A stretch of 37,435 nucleotides of DNA. Origin: Pseudonocardia lacus. GTDB lineage: Bacteria > Actinomycetota > Actinomycetes > Mycobacteriales > Pseudonocardiaceae. Shown piece by piece: positions 18,305 to 28,800 of this stretch. The position numbers and the translations under genes were made by a program. The first letter of the stretch is position 1. Each line of letters starts with the position of its first letter. Location of the stretch: NCBI RefSeq assembly GCF_018531445.1, contig NZ_JAHDTH010000058.1, forward strand, positions 1-37,435, in the 5' to 3' direction. The notes under the pieces were generated by a model that saw nothing but the letters and a program-made list of their open reading frames with translations, was not told the origin of the DNA and did no database searches.

Positions 18305-21300
18305 TCAGCTCTCCCCGGTCGGCTCGTCCACGACCCGCCAGGTGAGCTCGAACCGGGCCCGCGGGTGCTCGGCGAGGAACTCGTCGAGGTCGCGGAGGGC
18401 GCTGCGGATCTCGGTGGCCGTTCCCACCCGCGACGCGGGCGCCCCAGCACCGGTTGGCTTCGGCGGCACCGGCGGGAGGACCGGCGGCACCACCGGTGGA
18501 AGCGGCGGGGTGACCACCCGGGCAAGACGGGCAGCTTCGGTGATCAGGGCGACTGCCTCCGGCCGCACCCTTCCCAACACCGCCACCAGGTCCTTCTCGA
18601 ACTGATCGGAGCGACCGGCGTCCGCCACGGCGGTGACCAGTCGGTTCACCCGATCACCGAGCACCTCGTGGCCGAGGTACCCGCGCACGGACTCCAGCAG
18701 CGACCACTCGACGCCGTCCAGGGCCGCGAGAACCGCGGGCGCCGAGCTGATCGCCGTGCCCAGCACGACGTCGGAGGCCCCGGGCGACCCGCCAGCCAGC
18801 GCCGCCACGAACTGCGTCGCGTCCCGGAGGCCGGACAGTCGCGCGAGCAGCTCGGCAGCCTGTCGGGCCGTCGCCGTCCGGGCTCCCGGCTCGTCGAGAC
18901 CGAGGTCGGCGGCGTGCTTGTCCAGCGAGCGCCAGAGACCGGTCACCGCTGGTTCGAGCTCGGTGACCTTCGCCCGGGTCTTCTCGACCAGCGAGTTCAC
19001 GTTGCGGGCGAACAGCATGTCGGGCACGCTGATGCCGAAGAGGTCGGCGACCCGGGCCCGGGCGGTGGCGAACTCCTCGGCGGTGGGCAGCTCCTGGGCG
19101 CGCAACGCGTCGCCCGACTCGATCTTGTCGAGGTCCGGGGCGTCCACGACCGTGCCGCGGTGCACCCACGCGCGGTCAGAGAGCAGCGCATAGGTCGCGA
19201 TCACCAGGTTGGCCACCGGGCGCTCCAGGCCGGTGTAGCCCAGCTCGGCGATCCAGCGCCGGATGTCGTCGACCGCGAGATCACCGGTGACGCCGTGCGC
19301 GGCGGCCTGCTGCTCGATGCGCCGCCGCCACTCCACCTCCAGCGTGAGCGGACCGTCGCTGACCACTCCCAGCTCCAAGCCGTGCACGATCCGGCGCATC
19401 AGCGGCAGCTGCTTGTCGTCGACGACGACCCGGCGCTTTCCCGTCTCCATGGCCCTGGTGATCCAGCCCAGCACGGTGCGCAGGTCGCCGAGGGTGACGG
19501 CCTTGCGGGTGCCAGCGGGGTCGAAGTCGGGGTGCTTGGGGTAGAGCGTGCCGAACAGGCCGTCCACCAGCACCTGCGCGTTGTGCTCGAACGACGCGCC
19601 GCCGGCCGGGCGCGGGGTGAACCCGGGCAGCAGCGACAGCACGTTGACGCCGTCGAGCTCGACTTTGACGGTCGCCTCGTCGGGCCGGGCGATGCCGTAG
19701 GCCTGGTTCAGCGACGCGATCAGCTGCGACGACAGGTTCTCCCGCTGCGCCATCAGCTGCTGGCGCACCCGCGCGCGGTCGTCGCTGGACATGTCCGTCG
19801 CGTACTCGTCGAGCCGGTCGCGCTCCAGCAGGTGGGAGATCTTGAGCAGCCGGCCGAGCTGGGACATCTTCTGGTCGGACAGGAAGTGCGGCAGCCACAC
19901 GACGGTGGCTGCGTTCAGCCCGGCCCGGCGGAGCTTGCTGATCCGCTCGACGTCGTCGGCGGGGTAGAAGCCCGGGACGTCGAACGGGTAGTCCAGGACG
20001 AACCGCACCCGGCCGTCGAAGCCCGGCTCGAACTGCAGGTCGGGCACGTCGGTGGTGTCGCGGACGTTGGCGAACACGAACTCGGCGACGCGCCGGCTGC
20101 CGCGCCAGACGAACTCGCGCTCGCACACGAACTCGCCGGTGTCGCGCACGCCCAGCGCCGACCACAGCTGCTCCTTCACCCAGACCCGCCGGGCTCCGAT
20201 CGAATCCTTCTCCCCGACGGCGTCGAGCAGCGGCTCGATGTCGAGGTCGGACAGGTGCAGGCTGAACACCGGGTCCTTGTCGCCCTCGGAGCGCAGCTCG
20301 CCGAACTCGGCCTGCAGCGCCTGCAGCCGGGTGACGACCATCGAGCCGGGCTCGACGGTGCGGGAGCGGATCGAGCCGAGGTTGAGCGCCGCGATCCGGC
20401 TGCCAGTGAGCCGGGCCAGCGCCGACAGGTTCGGCGCAAGCGAGGCGAGCAGCAGCGTCTTGACGAATCGGTCGTCGGCGATGAAACGCGGGTCTGATTC
20501 GCTGCCGTAGCGTTCCAGCAGGTTGGCCCGGACGCGCGCATGGAAGCGGTGCGCGGCGGCGGCTTCACGGCGCAGCCGGTCGGTGAACGCGTCACCGGTG
20601 CCGTCTGCGAGCACGTCCCACAGGTCGCCGAGCGGGATGAGCTGGCCGAGCGTCATGTCCCCGCGGCGCCGGTAGAGCATCTCCTGGAGGAGCTTCAGGC
20701 CCGAGCGCTCGCGCTGCAGGTACCCGGACAGGACAACGAGAACGTTGAGCAGGGCTGGCGAGAGCGGGTAGACGCTACGGAAGTCGTCCCATGTCGACTC
20801 GGTGGCGCCAGTGGCGTCCAGCAGAACATCCCGGTCGCCAGGCCGAGTGGGCTCGATCGCCGCGAACGCCTCGGCGAGCAGGTGCTCCTTTCCCGGCTGG
20901 GGCTTGAGGACTCGCTCGCGGACGATCGCCGGGAGGTTGCTATCCTCAAGACTCACCACATCGAATCGCTCGGCGAGATACCGGACCTGCGCCTCCAGGT
21001 TCTTTACATCGGCGCCGGTGACGTCTTCCCCGACCAGCTTGGTGAGATCGCGCTGCCGGGAGATGAACGAGACGATCGGCAGTGCGCGCTCCCCCGCCCC
21101 GGACTCGATCAGCTTGACCAGCTTGCTGACCTGCGTGTTGACGAACTCCTGGTTGCTCATGTGCGCCTGCAGCCACAGGATGAGCTCGTCAAGGAACAGG
21201 ACCAGGCCCTGGTAGCCGAGGTCGCGGGCGTGCTGGGCGATCACCGCCAGCCCGTCCTCCAGTGGCAGGAACGCATCGGCGTCGCCGGCCGCCCCCCGGG

Positions 21301-22018
21301 TGTAGGACGACATGGGTCCCGACAGCAGCGCCGACTCCAGCGCGCGCCGCACCGGCGAACCGGCTCCGGCGGCGAAGGCGGTGTCCAGCTCGGCGGTGGT
21401 CCAGCCGGTGGCCGGGGAACCGTCGATCACGTCGAGGTCGTCCGGGTCGGCGGCGGTGCCCGCGTCGCCGAGCCAGCGGGCGAACGCCGCGTCGTCGGCG
21501 AGGAACTCGCGCTGCCGCCGGGCGTCGGCGAGCATCGCGTCGGACCGGTAGACCGCCGGCACGGGCGCATCCGGGTGCAGCCGCCGGACGGTCGTCACGT
21601 AGCCGCCGAGGATCGCGGCGTCGAGGTCGGTGGCGCCGATGAGGTGGTAGGGCACCATCAGGAACCGCTTGTCGCGCAGCCACTCGTCGTGCGCGGCGAT
21701 CACCGGCTGCAGACCGGGCTTGCTGCGCGCCTCGGGTGCGTTGTTCAGCACCGCGTGTAGCACGGTGAGGAAGTGGCTCTTCCCGGAGCCGAACGAGCCG
21801 TGCAGGTAAGCGGCCTGCGGTGTGCCGTCCCGCACCCCGGCGCGCACTACGGACAGCGCCTTGCCGAACGCCTTGCGCAGCTGGTCGGTGACGACGTACT
21901 CGCGTACCCGCGCGGCCGTCTCCTGCTCGGTGAACCCGCCGCTCAGCTCGACCTTGAAGTCGCCGGCGTGCACCGACTCCGGCAGGTTCAGGACGTCGCG
22001 CAGGAACGTCTCGGTCAC
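18305..22018 (-). CDS. pglY: BREX type 2 large P-loop ATPase PglY (BrxC-like)
   Basis: A 1237-residue ATPase. It opens with the family-typical [24 protein letters not shown], then Walker [14 protein letters not shown] near residue 72 and Walker [13 protein letters not shown] near 270. A long C-terminal part follows, with a Pro/Gly hinge ([18 protein letters not shown]) and a final short domain. The GTG at 22018 is chosen because GGAGG lies 7 bases upstream; the open frame continues to 22159, into the pglX end, without a better start. PglY is the type 2 counterpart of BrxC and probably forms large ATP-driven assemblies on DNA with PglX and PglZ. It starts 61 bases after the pglX stop and is followed at 2 bases by pglZ. 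Confidence 0.92.
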   Translation of the reverse strand: MTETFLRDVLNLPESVHAGDFKVELSGGFTEQETAARVREYVVTDQLRKAFGKALSVVRAGVRDGTPQAAYLHGSFGSGKSHFLTVLHAVLNNAPEARSKPGLQPVIAAHDEWLRDKRFLMVPYHLIGATDLDAAILGGYVTTVRRLHPDAPVPAVYRSDAMLADARRQREFLADDAAFARWLGDAGTAADPDDLDVIDGSPATGWTTAELDTAFAAGAGSPVRRALESALLSGPMSSYTRGAAGDADAFLPLEDGLAVIAQHARDLGYQGLVLFLDELILWLQAHMSNQEFVNTQVSKLVKLIESGAGERALPIVSFISRQRDLTKLVGEDVTGADVKNLEAQVRYLAERFDVVSLEDSNLPAIVRERVLKPQPGKEHLLAEAFAAIEPTRPGDRDVLLDATGATESTWDDFRSVYPLSPALLNVLVVLSGYLQRERSGLKLLQEMLYRRRGDMTLGQLIPLGDLWDVLADGTGDAFTDRLRREAAAAHRFHARVRANLLERYGSESDPRFIADDRFVKTLLLASLAPNLSALARLTGSRIAALNLGSIRSRTVEPGSMVVTRLQALQAEFGELRSEGDKDPVFSLHLSDLDIEPLLDAVGEKDSIGARRVWVKEQLWSALGVRDTGEFVCEREFVWRGSRRVAEFVFANVRDTTDVPDLQFEPGFDGRVRFVLDYPFDVPGFYPADDVERISKLRRAGLNAATVVWLPHFLSDQKMSQLGRLLKISHLLERDRLDEYATDMSSDDRARVRQQLMAQRENLSSQLIASLNQAYGIARPDEATVKVELDGVNVLSLLPGFTPRPAGGASFEHNAQVLVDGLFGTLYPKHPDFDPAGTRKAVTLGDLRTVLGWITRAMETGKRRVVVDDKQLPLMRRIVHGLELGVVSDGPLTLEVEWRRRIEQQAAAHGVTGDLAVDDIRRWIAELGYTGLERPVANLVIATYALLSDRAWVHRGTVVDAPDLDKIESGDALRAQELPTAEEFATARARVADLFGISVPDMLFARNVNSLVEKTRAKVTELEPAVTGLWRSLDKHAADLGLDEPGARTATARQAAELLARLSGLRDATQFVAALAGGSPGASDVVLGTAISSAPAVLAALDGVEWSLLESVRGYLGHEVLGDRVNRLVTAVADAGRSDQFEKDLVAVLGRVRPEAVALITEAARLARVVTPPLPPVVPPVLPPVPPKPTGAGAPASRVGTATEIRSALRDLDEFLAEHPRARFELTWRVVDEPTGES

Positions 22019-22079
22019 TAGCCTGCCTCCAAGGGGGCCATCGCGTCGCGGAGTTCGCGCGGTGAAGAGTCGCTGGTCC

Positions 22080-25000
22080 TCATGTCGTAGCCTTCGGCCT
22101 GCGGCCGCGGGTCGCCGCGGCAGGCTTCCACGCGCGCAGTGCGTCCAGGCTGAGTTCACGCTTGGTGCGCTGCTCGTCGAGGTAGGCCTGATACTCCTCG
22201 GCCGGGATCCCGTCCCACTCAGCGTCGTACTCGCCGTGCCACTGGTGCACCCACGGCAGCAGCTCGTCGAGCCCGGCCAGCAGCGGGGTCAGCCGGTCGG
22301 TGTCCCAGCCGGCCTGGCTCGCCCGGTCGTTGACCAGGTTGACCAGCGCCTGCGCCTGGTCCTTGTGGTCCCACCCGGCCCAGCCGAGCAGCAGCGTCGG
22401 GTCGGCATCGGGACTGGCGCCGGGGTAGGAGACGAACCGCTCCTTAGGCACGTCGAGCTTGCCGCGCTGGGCCCAGTAGCTGGGCTTGCGGAAGTCCGTG
22501 GGCTTGTACTTGGGCGGGACCGGGATCTGCAGGTTCTTCCCGGTCCGGTCCTCCTCACGCTGCAGCTCCCAGGTGCGCTCCCACTCGGCCCGCTTGACCA
22601 GCCCGGGGTCTTTGTAGCGCAGGGCCGCGAGGAAGGGGACGTGCTCGTCGGCGACCACCGACTCCAGGACCTTCGCCAGCGGAAGGTCGCGCTTGCCGAG
22701 GTGGTCGGTGGCGTAGAGCTGAGCGACCGAGACGACGTCGGCGTCCTCGCTGAGGCGGTCGGCGAGCTGGCTGACGGTCAGCGGGCGGGGCTGCCGCATC
22801 CCATCGCGAGGCGCGAACCAAAGGTCGGGTTGCTCGCAGCGGTCGAGCAGCCACGTCCTAAGGGCTTCGCCCTCCTTCTTCTCCCAGGTCGGGGCGGCCC
22901 AGCGGCGCTTGCACTCCGGGCGCTCAATCAGCGCGATGTCTCGGCGGTTCTCGATCAGGTCGATCCGGGCTTGGACGACTTTCTGGTACTCGGGCGACCA
23001 GTGGCTCGGGATCTCGGTGATCGGAGTGGAGCCGTGACGGTCGAACCAGGCGGTCTCGACCTCCCCTGCGGCCACCTTGCGGGCCAGCACGATCTCGAAC
23101 GCCCGCTCCCCCAGTGCGAGGGGCTCGACCCAGCTGTCGGCCAGGAGGCCCTTGCTCTCGGTCTCGGTGATCAAGCCGTAGGAGCCGTAGACCTGCCAGT
23201 CCAGCTCCTCTTGCAATGCGATCATCCGGCGGCGGAGCTGCTCGTGCTCCGCGCGGGCGGCGGCGAGGTTGTCACGGGTGGGGGTGGCGCGGTCGCAGAC
23301 GGCGTCCGGCTCATGGACGGCCAGGAGGCGAGCGAGGTGATCTAATTCGCGACCGAGATCGAACGGTAGATTGCAGGGAAGAGGAAAGCGGCCGACATTG
23401 GTCCCGTTGAACTGATAGAAGTCCTCCCAAGGAACAGTCGATTGCCGGGCACCCCGACTATCGACCGTACTACCCTTGCAGTGACACACTTCTTTGAGCC
23501 AGAAGCAGGCCGTCGACGAGTTGAGCAGCCCGAGCAGTGCCAGATGGTCGGGCTCACTCGCCGTCGCAGGCAGCTTAATAACCGGCGCGGTTTGCTTAAA
23601 TATTTCCTCGCCGCGGACTAGTACAAAATGGTTATGAGTGGACACTTCGCCATACGCAATTGTAAATTGATGACCGCCCGGATCGACAGCCACCTGATGC
23701 CACTCGTACCAGGGGCGACCCTCTTGAATGTACGTTAATTTGCTGAAAGTTGCCCGATTGCCCATCGTAGTCCGACACGGCCACATCCAATGGAGCAGTC
23801 GATCGTGGCCCGCCAGGCTAGCCAACATCATTCCAGCATCGTAAGGAAAGAACGCGGATGTACTTCCGTCCGCCCGCCAGTTTCGGAGCTCATCACCCAA
23901 GAGCAACTTCCTTACGAGATGATCTGAACCCACACGGCGGGTCCAGGCTGAAGTCGGAGCCAGCATGACATCATCTGCGTTAGTCATCCCGAACACGCCA
24001 ATTCGGTGCGTTCGTAGACCGAGAGGAGGATTTTCTCCCATGATCAGGTCGAAGACATCACTCGCGCCTCCACCACTCACACTCCATGGATGCGTGGCGT
24101 ACTTGGTCCGCTGCGAGTCCTCAACGCTGACCCACTCCGACTCACTGCCCGGAAGACCGAGATGCCTAGTAATCGCCGTCCACACGAGCCCATTGGCCGG
24201 CTCGGCAGGCTCACTTGGCTCGCCCTGCACGCCGAGCACAGTACGAATCGGCTCGACCAGCCGTCCGATGTGGTTGCGTCCTATCAAGATCACTGTCGGC
24301 GTGCCGTGCGCAGGAATATAGGCTCCGGAAGTATCAATAATATGAGTAAGGTGCACATTTAGATTGAACCACTCGATGAGCTTCTTTCCGAACTCCCGCT
24401 TCATGAATGAGTTGGCAGTGATCTGTCCGACGAAGCCGGCCGTCCGGTCCGAGCCGCTTGTGCGGACGGCCAGCTGGAACAGGCGTTCAGCAAACGGCAC
24501 CGACAGCGCGTATTTACCAGAGCAGGAGCCGTACCGGTCACGGTAAGCGTAGTTCTCCAGCCGGTCCTTCACCGTGATGTACGGCGGATTTCCCACTACC
24601 ACCTGATAACTCGCCCGGCCGAGCAGGTCGCACGACCGGACGAAGTCATTCACGTCCTCCGTGGAGTAGATATGCGGCTCTTCCGGTTCATCCAGTTCCT
24701 GCTGAATTCCGGAGGCCCCGCGGCCGTGAATGAGCGAGTCACCCACCGCCACGTTGATCGGGAACTCTCGCGCCCGATCCAGCCGCAGCTCCCCCGCCTC
24801 GTTCAGCGCTGCCACCAGTAGCCGAAACCGGGCGACGGACGTGGCGAAAGGGTTCTTGTCGCAGCCATGCACCGACTCCATGGCCCGCCGGATCAGCGTC
24901 CAGTCGTCGGTGCCAGGCTCGGCGGCCCGCCACTTTGCGAGGATGCGGTGGAACAACCCCAGCAGGAAGTGGCCCGAGCCCGAAGCGGGATCGATGGTGC

Positions 25001-25703
25001 GCAGCCCGGCCAGCCCGAACTCCTCGACCGCCGGCTCCAGGGTGAGGTCGAGGATGAACTCCTCCACGAACTCCGGGGTCTGCAGCAGCGCGTAGGTCTT
25101 GCGGGCGGCCTCGGAGAGGTCCTGGTAGAGGTCGCCGAGGAAACGGGTGTCCCAGTCGGCGAACGAGTACCGGATGGCGCCGGTGTCGTCGCGGCGCCGC
25201 CAGAACGCGATCAACGCGGTGGCAGCCTCGAACGACGGGGTCAGCTCCCACAGCGGGTTGTGCCGGCGGTCGAACAGGCCGGCGGCGGTGGGGTGTGCCG
25301 CGGACAGGTGCTCGAACGCGGCGATCAGCCAGTCGCGGTCGTTGAGGGTCGGGTGCTCGGAGAAGAACTGCTCGTGCCGCTCCTCAGCGTCGGCCAGCCG
25401 GTCGTCGGGGCCGGCCAGGAACGGCCACTCGATCAAGCCGTTGTCCTCGCAGTAGCGGACAAACACAGTGCTCAGCACCCACGCCGCGGCCGCCTGGGTG
25501 ATCCGGCCCTCGCGCCACTCGGTGAACCCGGCCGCGGTGCGCTCCGCGTCCCGAGCCGCGTCGTACTCGGTCTTGAGCCGCTCAGCGAACTCGGGAACGT
25601 CCTTCGCCCGGGCCAGCAGGTCCTTCTCCAGCACGGTCACCTGCGCCCGCAGGTCCTTGACCAGCTGCTGCCGAACGCCGGCGTCCACCACTGCCATGAA
25701 CAT
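22080..25703 (-). CDS. pglX: BREX type 2 adenine-specific DNA methyltransferase PglX
   Basis: A 1207-residue N6-adenine methyltransferase. SAM-binding motif I is [18 protein letters not shown] near residue 238; the catalytic NPPY motif is [12 protein letters not shown] near 369. The start is ATG 25703 or the in-frame ATG two codons later. Residues ~380-785 (about 23345-24570) form the expected target-recognition region and are clearly less GC-rich than both ends: rows 23581-23640 and 24301-24360 count 48% and 45% GC, against roughly 70% around. The C-terminal ~400 residues return to normal composition and carry many acidic and Trp-rich patches ([22 protein letters not shown]), typical of PglX. 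PglX marks host DNA and is essential for exclusion; in Streptomyces it is toxic without PglZ. No homopolymer tract suited to phase variation was seen. Confidence 0.94.
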   Translation of the reverse strand: MFMAVVDAGVRQQLVKDLRAQVTVLEKDLLARAKDVPEFAERLKTEYDAARDAERTAAGFTEWREGRITQAAAAWVLSTVFVRYCEDNGLIEWPFLAGPDDRLADAEERHEQFFSEHPTLNDRDWLIAAFEHLSAAHPTAAGLFDRRHNPLWELTPSFEAATALIAFWRRRDDTGAIRYSFADWDTRFLGDLYQDLSEAARKTYALLQTPEFVEEFILDLTLEPAVEEFGLAGLRTIDPASGSGHFLLGLFHRILAKWRAAEPGTDDWTLIRRAMESVHGCDKNPFATSVARFRLLVAALNEAGELRLDRAREFPINVAVGDSLIHGRGASGIQQELDEPEEPHIYSTEDVNDFVRSCDLLGRASYQVVVGNPPYITVKDRLENYAYRDRYGSCSGKYALSVPFAERLFQLAVRTSGSDRTAGFVGQITANSFMKREFGKKLIEWFNLNVHLTHIIDTSGAYIPAHGTPTVILIGRNHIGRLVEPIRTVLGVQGEPSEPAEPANGLVWTAITRHLGLPGSESEWVSVEDSQRTKYATHPWSVSGGGASDVFDLIMGENPPLGLRTHRIGVFGMTNADDVMLAPTSAWTRRVGSDHLVRKLLLGDELRNWRADGSTSAFFPYDAGMMLASLAGHDRLLHWMWPCRTTMGNRATFSKLTYIQEGRPWYEWHQVAVDPGGHQFTIAYGEVSTHNHFVLVRGEEIFKQTAPVIKLPATASEPDHLALLGLLNSSTACFWLKEVCHCKGSTVDSRGARQSTVPWEDFYQFNGTNVGRFPLPCNLPFDLGRELDHLARLLAVHEPDAVCDRATPTRDNLAAARAEHEQLRRRMIALQEELDWQVYGSYGLITETESKGLLADSWVEPLALGERAFEIVLARKVAAGEVETAWFDRHGSTPITEIPSHWSPEYQKVVQARIDLIENRRDIALIERPECKRRWAAPTWEKKEGEALRTWLLDRCEQPDLWFAPRDGMRQPRPLTVSQLADRLSEDADVVSVAQLYATDHLGKRDLPLAKVLESVVADEHVPFLAALRYKDPGLVKRAEWERTWELQREEDRTGKNLQIPVPPKYKPTDFRKPSYWAQRGKLDVPKERFVSYPGASPDADPTLLLGWAGWDHKDQAQALVNLVNDRASQAGWDTDRLTPLLAGLDELLPWVHQWHGEYDAEWDGIPAEEYQAYLDEQRTKRELSLDALRAWKPAAATRGRRPKATT

Positions 25704-25723
25704 CCATTCCGTGTGTCGTCACC

Positions 25724-25741
25724 CCGACCCGTCCGGGTCGG
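25724..25741. promoter_or_regulatory. Near-palindrome upstream of pglX, possible operator
   Basis: CCGACCCG-TC-CGGGTCGG, with 8-bp perfect arms and a 2-base centre, ends 21 bases before the pglX start in the 114-base pglW-pglX gap. Its short centre and lack of a U-run favour a protein-binding site over a terminator. No regulator gene is seen nearby. Confidence 0.4.
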
Positions 25742-25817
25742 CACGCTCGCTCACCGTGGCCGCCCCGGCACCGGATCGTGCCATGTCACGGCGGGTGATC
25801 CTCGGCGCGTCCACGGC

Positions 25818-28800
25818 TCACGCCGCGTTGATCGCCCCGTTCCGCAGCCCGTCGAGGAAGTCCCCGTCCAGCACGAGGCGCTCGGAGCCGTCGACCACCT
25901 CGACGACGTGACCGTCCAGCTGCGGTGTCCCGGTCGCGGATGCCGCCGGGCACAACAGCCACAAGCCGTGCGGGGCCCTCGCCGGCTGCCGGGCCGCCGC
26001 TTGCAAAGCGACGAGCAGGTCGTGCCCGCCTGCCTCGGCATAGCGGGCCAGCAGCCCGGCGTCGTGCAGGAACAGCACGGTGCCGTCGGCGCCCTGCTCG
26101 GTGAGGTGCTCGCCCACCCGCGTCCAGCAGGTGCGGACGTAGGACGCGAGACCCGGTGGGATCCGGCCGGTCTCCCCGAAGCGGGCGTCGGTGGTGAGGA
26201 CCTTGCCCCACTCCTGCCCGCGGTCGGCGACGAGCGCGCGGAACTCGGTGAGGAACAGGGCCGCGACGTCGACCGGACGCACCGGATAGGACCGGGCGAG
26301 CGCCGCTGCGGTGCCGGGCAAGTTGCGGCCACGCAGGGTCAGAGCCAGGAACCCGCCCCGCTCCACCGCGGTGGACAGGCGGGCGCGGACCACGTCGTGG
26401 CGGTCCTGGCCGATGACGAACGTGCGGCCCGCCGTCGTGCTGCTCGCCGTGAGGGAGCGCCGGGGCACCTCGCGGGCGGGCGGGCGGAACCGGCGGTCGG
26501 CGTGGTCGAACTCCAGCGGGAAGCCGGCGGTGCGCACCATCTCCTCCAGTTGGAGGTAGGTGAGCCCGGCCGGGATGCCGACCTCGGGGAACCGGGAACG
26601 CACCCGAATCAGCAGGTCCTCGACGGTGGCCCCGATCGCCCGGCGGACCCCGGCGGCGGCCTGCGACACGCGCAGCGCGGTGACGAGGTCGAGTCCGCGC
26701 GGGTACAGCTCGAAGCGCGGCGACACGAGCGCGCCGGTCGATGCCGCGGCGGCCAGGGCGACCAGCCGGGTGTCGGCCAGCGGGGCGAGGCCCTCCGGCG
26801 GCGGGATCAGCCGCAGCTCCCGGACCACCGCACCACGACCCGGGATGGGCTCGGCGACGGCGAGCTCGTCGGCCTTGCGACCAAGGGACTGGGCGAAGTC
26901 GGCGAGTTCGGCGGCGCTCGGGTCCTCGGTGCCGGGCAGCGATTCGAGGGCCACCAGCACCCGGTCGCGGCGGCGCAGCACCGCGAGCCGTGGGCCGCGC
27001 TCCAGCGCGTCGGGGTCCTCGGCGTGGTGGCCCGCCCAGCTCTCGGCCTCCACCGCCGCTCGGACGACCGCCGCCGCCTGGTCCGCCGTGCGGTCCGGCT
27101 GGTCGCCGCCCGCCCCGTGGCGGGCGCGCAACGCCGCGGCCAGCTCGTGCGACACCATCACCCGCCCGGCCGACCGGACGGCGTCCACCAGCTCGTCCCG
27201 CACCACGGCGAGCCAGCCCATCGCGGCCCAGTCCTTGGCCGCGGCCTGCTGGTTCCGCGACACCGTGGCCTGCGTGGTCTCCAGGCGCTTGGCCAGCTCG
27301 ACCTGGGTCGCCCATGCGTCCGGTCGATCGTCGCCCGCGGTCAGGCCGAGCGTCGCGACGGCGACCTCGGCCTTCCGTGAGGCCCTGCGCGGCACGAGCA
27401 GCCGCGCCATCTCGTCGATGGTCAGCACGGCGTCGTCGCGGGCCAGTTCCGGCGCCGCGACGAGCAGGGCGCTCCACTGCTTGTGCCGGCGGTTGAGCTC
27501 CTTGCGGATGACCGCACCGGCCCCACGGGCCTTGGCGATCTCGTAGAGCCGCACGTCGAGCAGCTCGCCCACGGTGGTGGCGTCGAAGGACTGCGCCACC
27601 GACACCGCGCGCGGCGACAGCCCGGCCGCCTCCAGCGGCGTGTCGAGCGTGGCGGAGAGGGCGGCGGCGTCCCGGGTCTCCTCCAGCGACCGCGGGTCCA
27701 GCCCGACGGTCACCGGTGTCGTGGCTGGTGTTGTGGCGTCGGCGACGACGAACACCGAACGCCACGCCTCTTCCATCTGGCGCAGCGAGTCAAAGCGCTG
27801 GTCGACTTCGCGGTGGAAGGCGCGCTGGAAGAACGCGGTGAGCTCGTCGCGCAGCGCCGGCTCGAACAGCTCCGCAGGGATCGTCGGCGTCGCGTCGGTG
27901 GTCGTCCGCGGATCGGTCGTGCCGTCACCCCAGACGGGGCGTGACGTGGAGGCCATCTCGTGCAGCGTCACCGCGGCGGCGTAGCGCTCGGCGTGGTCGT
28001 CGAACGAGGGGCGGCGGGGCGTGCCCAGGAAGGGGTCGAGATATCCCCGGGTGCCGGCGGTGACGTCGCGCTCCGAGGCGGCGGCGAGGGAGAAGTCGAG
28101 CAGCATCAGCTGCTTGGAGCGGTCGGCCCGCTGGTAAACGACGAAGTTGTCGGGCTTCAGATCGCGGTGCCGCACCCCGTGCGCGGCGAGCTGGTCCAGC
28201 GCCCGGAACAGGTCGGCGCCGAACCGTTCGAGCTGGTGGTAGCTCAGCCGGCCCTCCGCGCGCAGCAGCGCGCCGAGCGTTCCGCCCTGCGGGTCCTCAC
28301 CGCCACCGAACTGCAGGTCGATGACCGTGCGCCCGCCGAGCAGCCGGGGACCGTCCAGCTTCTGCACGATCGCGCCGCCGCCGACGAGGTCGAGGACCCG
28401 CCCCTCGGCCTGCAGCACGGCGGCCTTGTCCTCGTCCAGCGCGATCTTGAGGACGCGGGACTCCACGCCCACCTCACCATCGGGGAGGTCCACGTAGCGC
28501 TGCACGAGCACCGCACGGGCCGTGGCCCCGGTACCGAGTGCCCGGACCACCTCCCAGTCGCCGTCGAGCGTCTGGCCCACCGCCGCGGTCAGCGGATCCG
28601 CACCGGGCGAGGTCGTCTCCGGTACCGCGACGTCCTGCTCGGTCTGGTCGAGCCCGAGCAGGAAGGCCTCGGCCGAGTCCAACCGCTCCCCCGTGTCGGC
28701 GCGCGTCGCATGGAACACGAGCTGGTCGAGCACATCGACGACGGCGTCATCCACGCCGTACAGGTGCAGCCCGTGCTCGTTCGTCAAGCGCTCGATCAGC

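Noticed and set aside
15972..18605. 877-codon plus-strand frame opposite pglZ and the pglY end
   Set aside because: Composition typical of a shadow frame, no motifs, fully antisense to pglZ.
22080..25703. Phase-variable homopolymer tract in pglX, as in Streptomyces coelicolor
   Set aside because: No run of G or C long enough to slip was seen in the gene.
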